64,000 bases of DNA from positions 310,001 through 374,000 of the forward strand of contig NZ_CP035291.1 in the NCBI RefSeq assembly GCF_006094395.1, given 5' to 3'. A model generated the notes under the pieces. The model did no database searches. It was given only the letters and a program-made list of their open reading frames with translations, and was not told the DNA's origin. Below are positions 62,984 through 64,000 of this stretch, piece after piece. The stretch comes from Staphylococcus haemolyticus. Lineage in GTDB: Bacteria > Bacillota > Bacilli > Staphylococcales > Staphylococcaceae. Within the stretch, counting starts at the first letter, position 1; the number at the start of each line of letters is the position of its first letter. A program made the position numbers and the translations under genes.

Positions 62984-64000
62984 ATGACAACACATGAACA
63001 GATTATTAATTATACGATTAAACCACATGGTGGTACATTAATTAACCGCGTAGTAGAAGGTGAAGAAAGAGATCATCTTTTAGAAGCAGCACAATCATAT
63101 AAAGTGATTACTTTAAATCCTTGGTCAATTTCTGACTTAGAATTAATCGGTATTGGTGGTTTTAGTCCGTTAACAGGATTTATGGGTGAGGCTGACTACA
63201 CTAAAGTTGTTGAAGATACACATCTTGAAAATGGATTAGTGTGGAGTATTCCGATTACGCTACCTGTTTCTGAAGAAGAAGCGGATAAATTAGAAATCGG
63301 TGATGACATCGCATTATACGGTGAAGATGGCGAATTATACGGCACATTGAAATTAGAAGAAAAGTACACATATGATAAGAAAAAAGAAGCTCAAAATGTG
63401 TATGGTACGAGTGACGAGGCGCATCCAGGTGTTAAAAAAGTTTATGACAAAGGGAATGTTTACCTTGCTGGACCGATTCAATTAATTAATCGACCTAAAC
63501 ATGATGAGTTCTCTGATTTCCATTTAGACCCAGCAGAAACACGTCAATTATTCCATGATTTAGGATGGAAGACTGTCGTTGGATTCCAAACAAGAAATCC
63601 TGTACATCGTGCGCATGAATATATCCAAAAATCTGCATTAGAAATTGTAGATGGTCTTTTACTTAATCCATTAGTAGGAGAAACGAAATCAGATGATATT
63701 CCAGCGGACGTTCGTATGGAAAGTTATCAAGCTATCTTAAAGAACTACTTCCCTAAAGATAGAGCGCGCTTAGTCATTTATCCTGCGGCAATGCGTTATG
63801 CTGGTCCACGTGAAGCAATTCTACATGCCACAGTACGTAAAAACTATGGTTGTACGCATTTCATTGTTGGACGTGACCATGCAGGTGTGGGCGATTATTA
63901 CGGCACGTATGAAGCACAAGAATTAATTTCTCAATTTGAAGATGAACTAGATATTCAAATATTGAAATTTGAACATGCATTTTATTGTGAAAAATGTGGC
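62984..64000 (+). CDS. sat: Sulfate adenylyltransferase (ATP sulfurylase), 5' part
   Basis: The ATG at 62984 follows AAAAGGAG, and the frame is open to the window end (339 residues seen of a usual ~390). It makes APS from ATP and sulfate, the first step of the pathway. The catalytic motifs [11 protein letters not shown] (~197-207) and [12 protein letters not shown] are intact, with the PUA-like N-terminal domain before them. A Cys-rich segment begins at the cut edge (YCEKCG). The stop codon lies outside the window. Confidence 0.93.
   Translation, partial: MTTHEQIINYTIKPHGGTLINRVVEGEERDHLLEAAQSYKVITLNPWSISDLELIGIGGFSPLTGFMGEADYTKVVEDTHLENGLVWSIPITLPVSEEEADKLEIGDDIALYGEDGELYGTLKLEEKYTYDKKKEAQNVYGTSDEAHPGVKKVYDKGNVYLAGPIQLINRPKHDEFSDFHLDPAETRQLFHDLGWKTVVGFQTRNPVHRAHEYIQKSALEIVDGLLLNPLVGETKSDDIPADVRMESYQAILKNYFPKDRARLVIYPAAMRYAGPREAILHATVRKNYGCTHFIVGRDHAGVGDYYGTYEAQELISQFEDELDIQILKFEHAFYCEKCG

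Overview
The window comes from a low-GC staphylococcus. The IsaB-type antigens, the ArgR-ArcA-ArcD-ArcR block, an FphF-type esterase, a BraRS-BraDE bacitracin/nisin module, a staphylococcal-style cap locus, PhoB and the cysH-to-sat sulfate block all match staphylococcal families, and Shine-Dalgarno sites, TTG/GTG starts and terminators are typical of Firmicutes. I see no tRNA, rRNA, insertion sequence, prophage or CRISPR array. The species cannot be fixed from this window; the gene mix looks more like a coagulase-negative species than S. aureus.

Layout. (1) 1-758 is the 3' end of a YhgE/Pip-type membrane protein. (2) 1045-9489 is a compact three-gene operon that I read as dptF-dptG-dptH, the restriction half of a DNA phosphorothioation (Dnd/Dpt) defence system. 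It stands alone here: no dnd modification genes lie beside it. (3) 9543-12340 holds a membrane-anchored low-complexity protein, two IsaB paralogues and, between them, a YolD-like gene with an SOS box. (4) 12468-16841 is an arginine deiminase block that lacks arcB and arcC, with a well-formed Crp-type/CRE promoter. (5) 17035-26853 holds metabolic and small genes: the FphF esterase, a LacI regulator, a lactonase-like hydrolase with an alcohol dehydrogenase, an SdpI-like protein, a CapA-family protein, an acetyltransferase, indolepyruvate decarboxylase divergent from a MarR regulator, an azoreductase and a 33-residue membrane peptide.

(6) 27453-43611 is a capsule locus: export/kinase/phosphatase genes (capABC), sugar modification and transfer genes, a Wzx/Wzy pair and a LytR-CpsA-Psr ligase. 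CapD, an aminotransferase, an acetyltransferase and a small phosphoglycosyl transferase together predict a di-N-acetylbacillosamine-type first sugar. CapI and CapL add a uronic acid. (7) phoB follows on the minus strand. (8) A SAM-I riboswitch controls a 56-residue protein of unknown function. (9) 45931-50615 is the braRS-braDE peptide-antibiotic sensing and detoxification module, followed by a DUF4064-type protein with a long Asp/His/Asn/Arg tail. (10) 51877-52569 has no gene but contains a TPP riboswitch on the minus strand, with its own promoter and terminator and no coding sequence behind it. (11) Two tandem paralogous membrane proteins and a frameshifted zinc-ribbon protein follow. (12) 56071 to the window end is the sulfate assimilation block cysH-cysJ-cysI-cobA-siroheme synthase-TauE exporter-sat, which reduces sulfate to sulfide and makes the siroheme that CysI needs.

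The points most worth following up are the solitary DptFGH operon with a possible PD-(D/E)XK motif in DptH, the orphan TPP riboswitch, the SAM riboswitch with its unknown small protein, the arc block without arcBC, and the bacillosamine-type capsule initiation.
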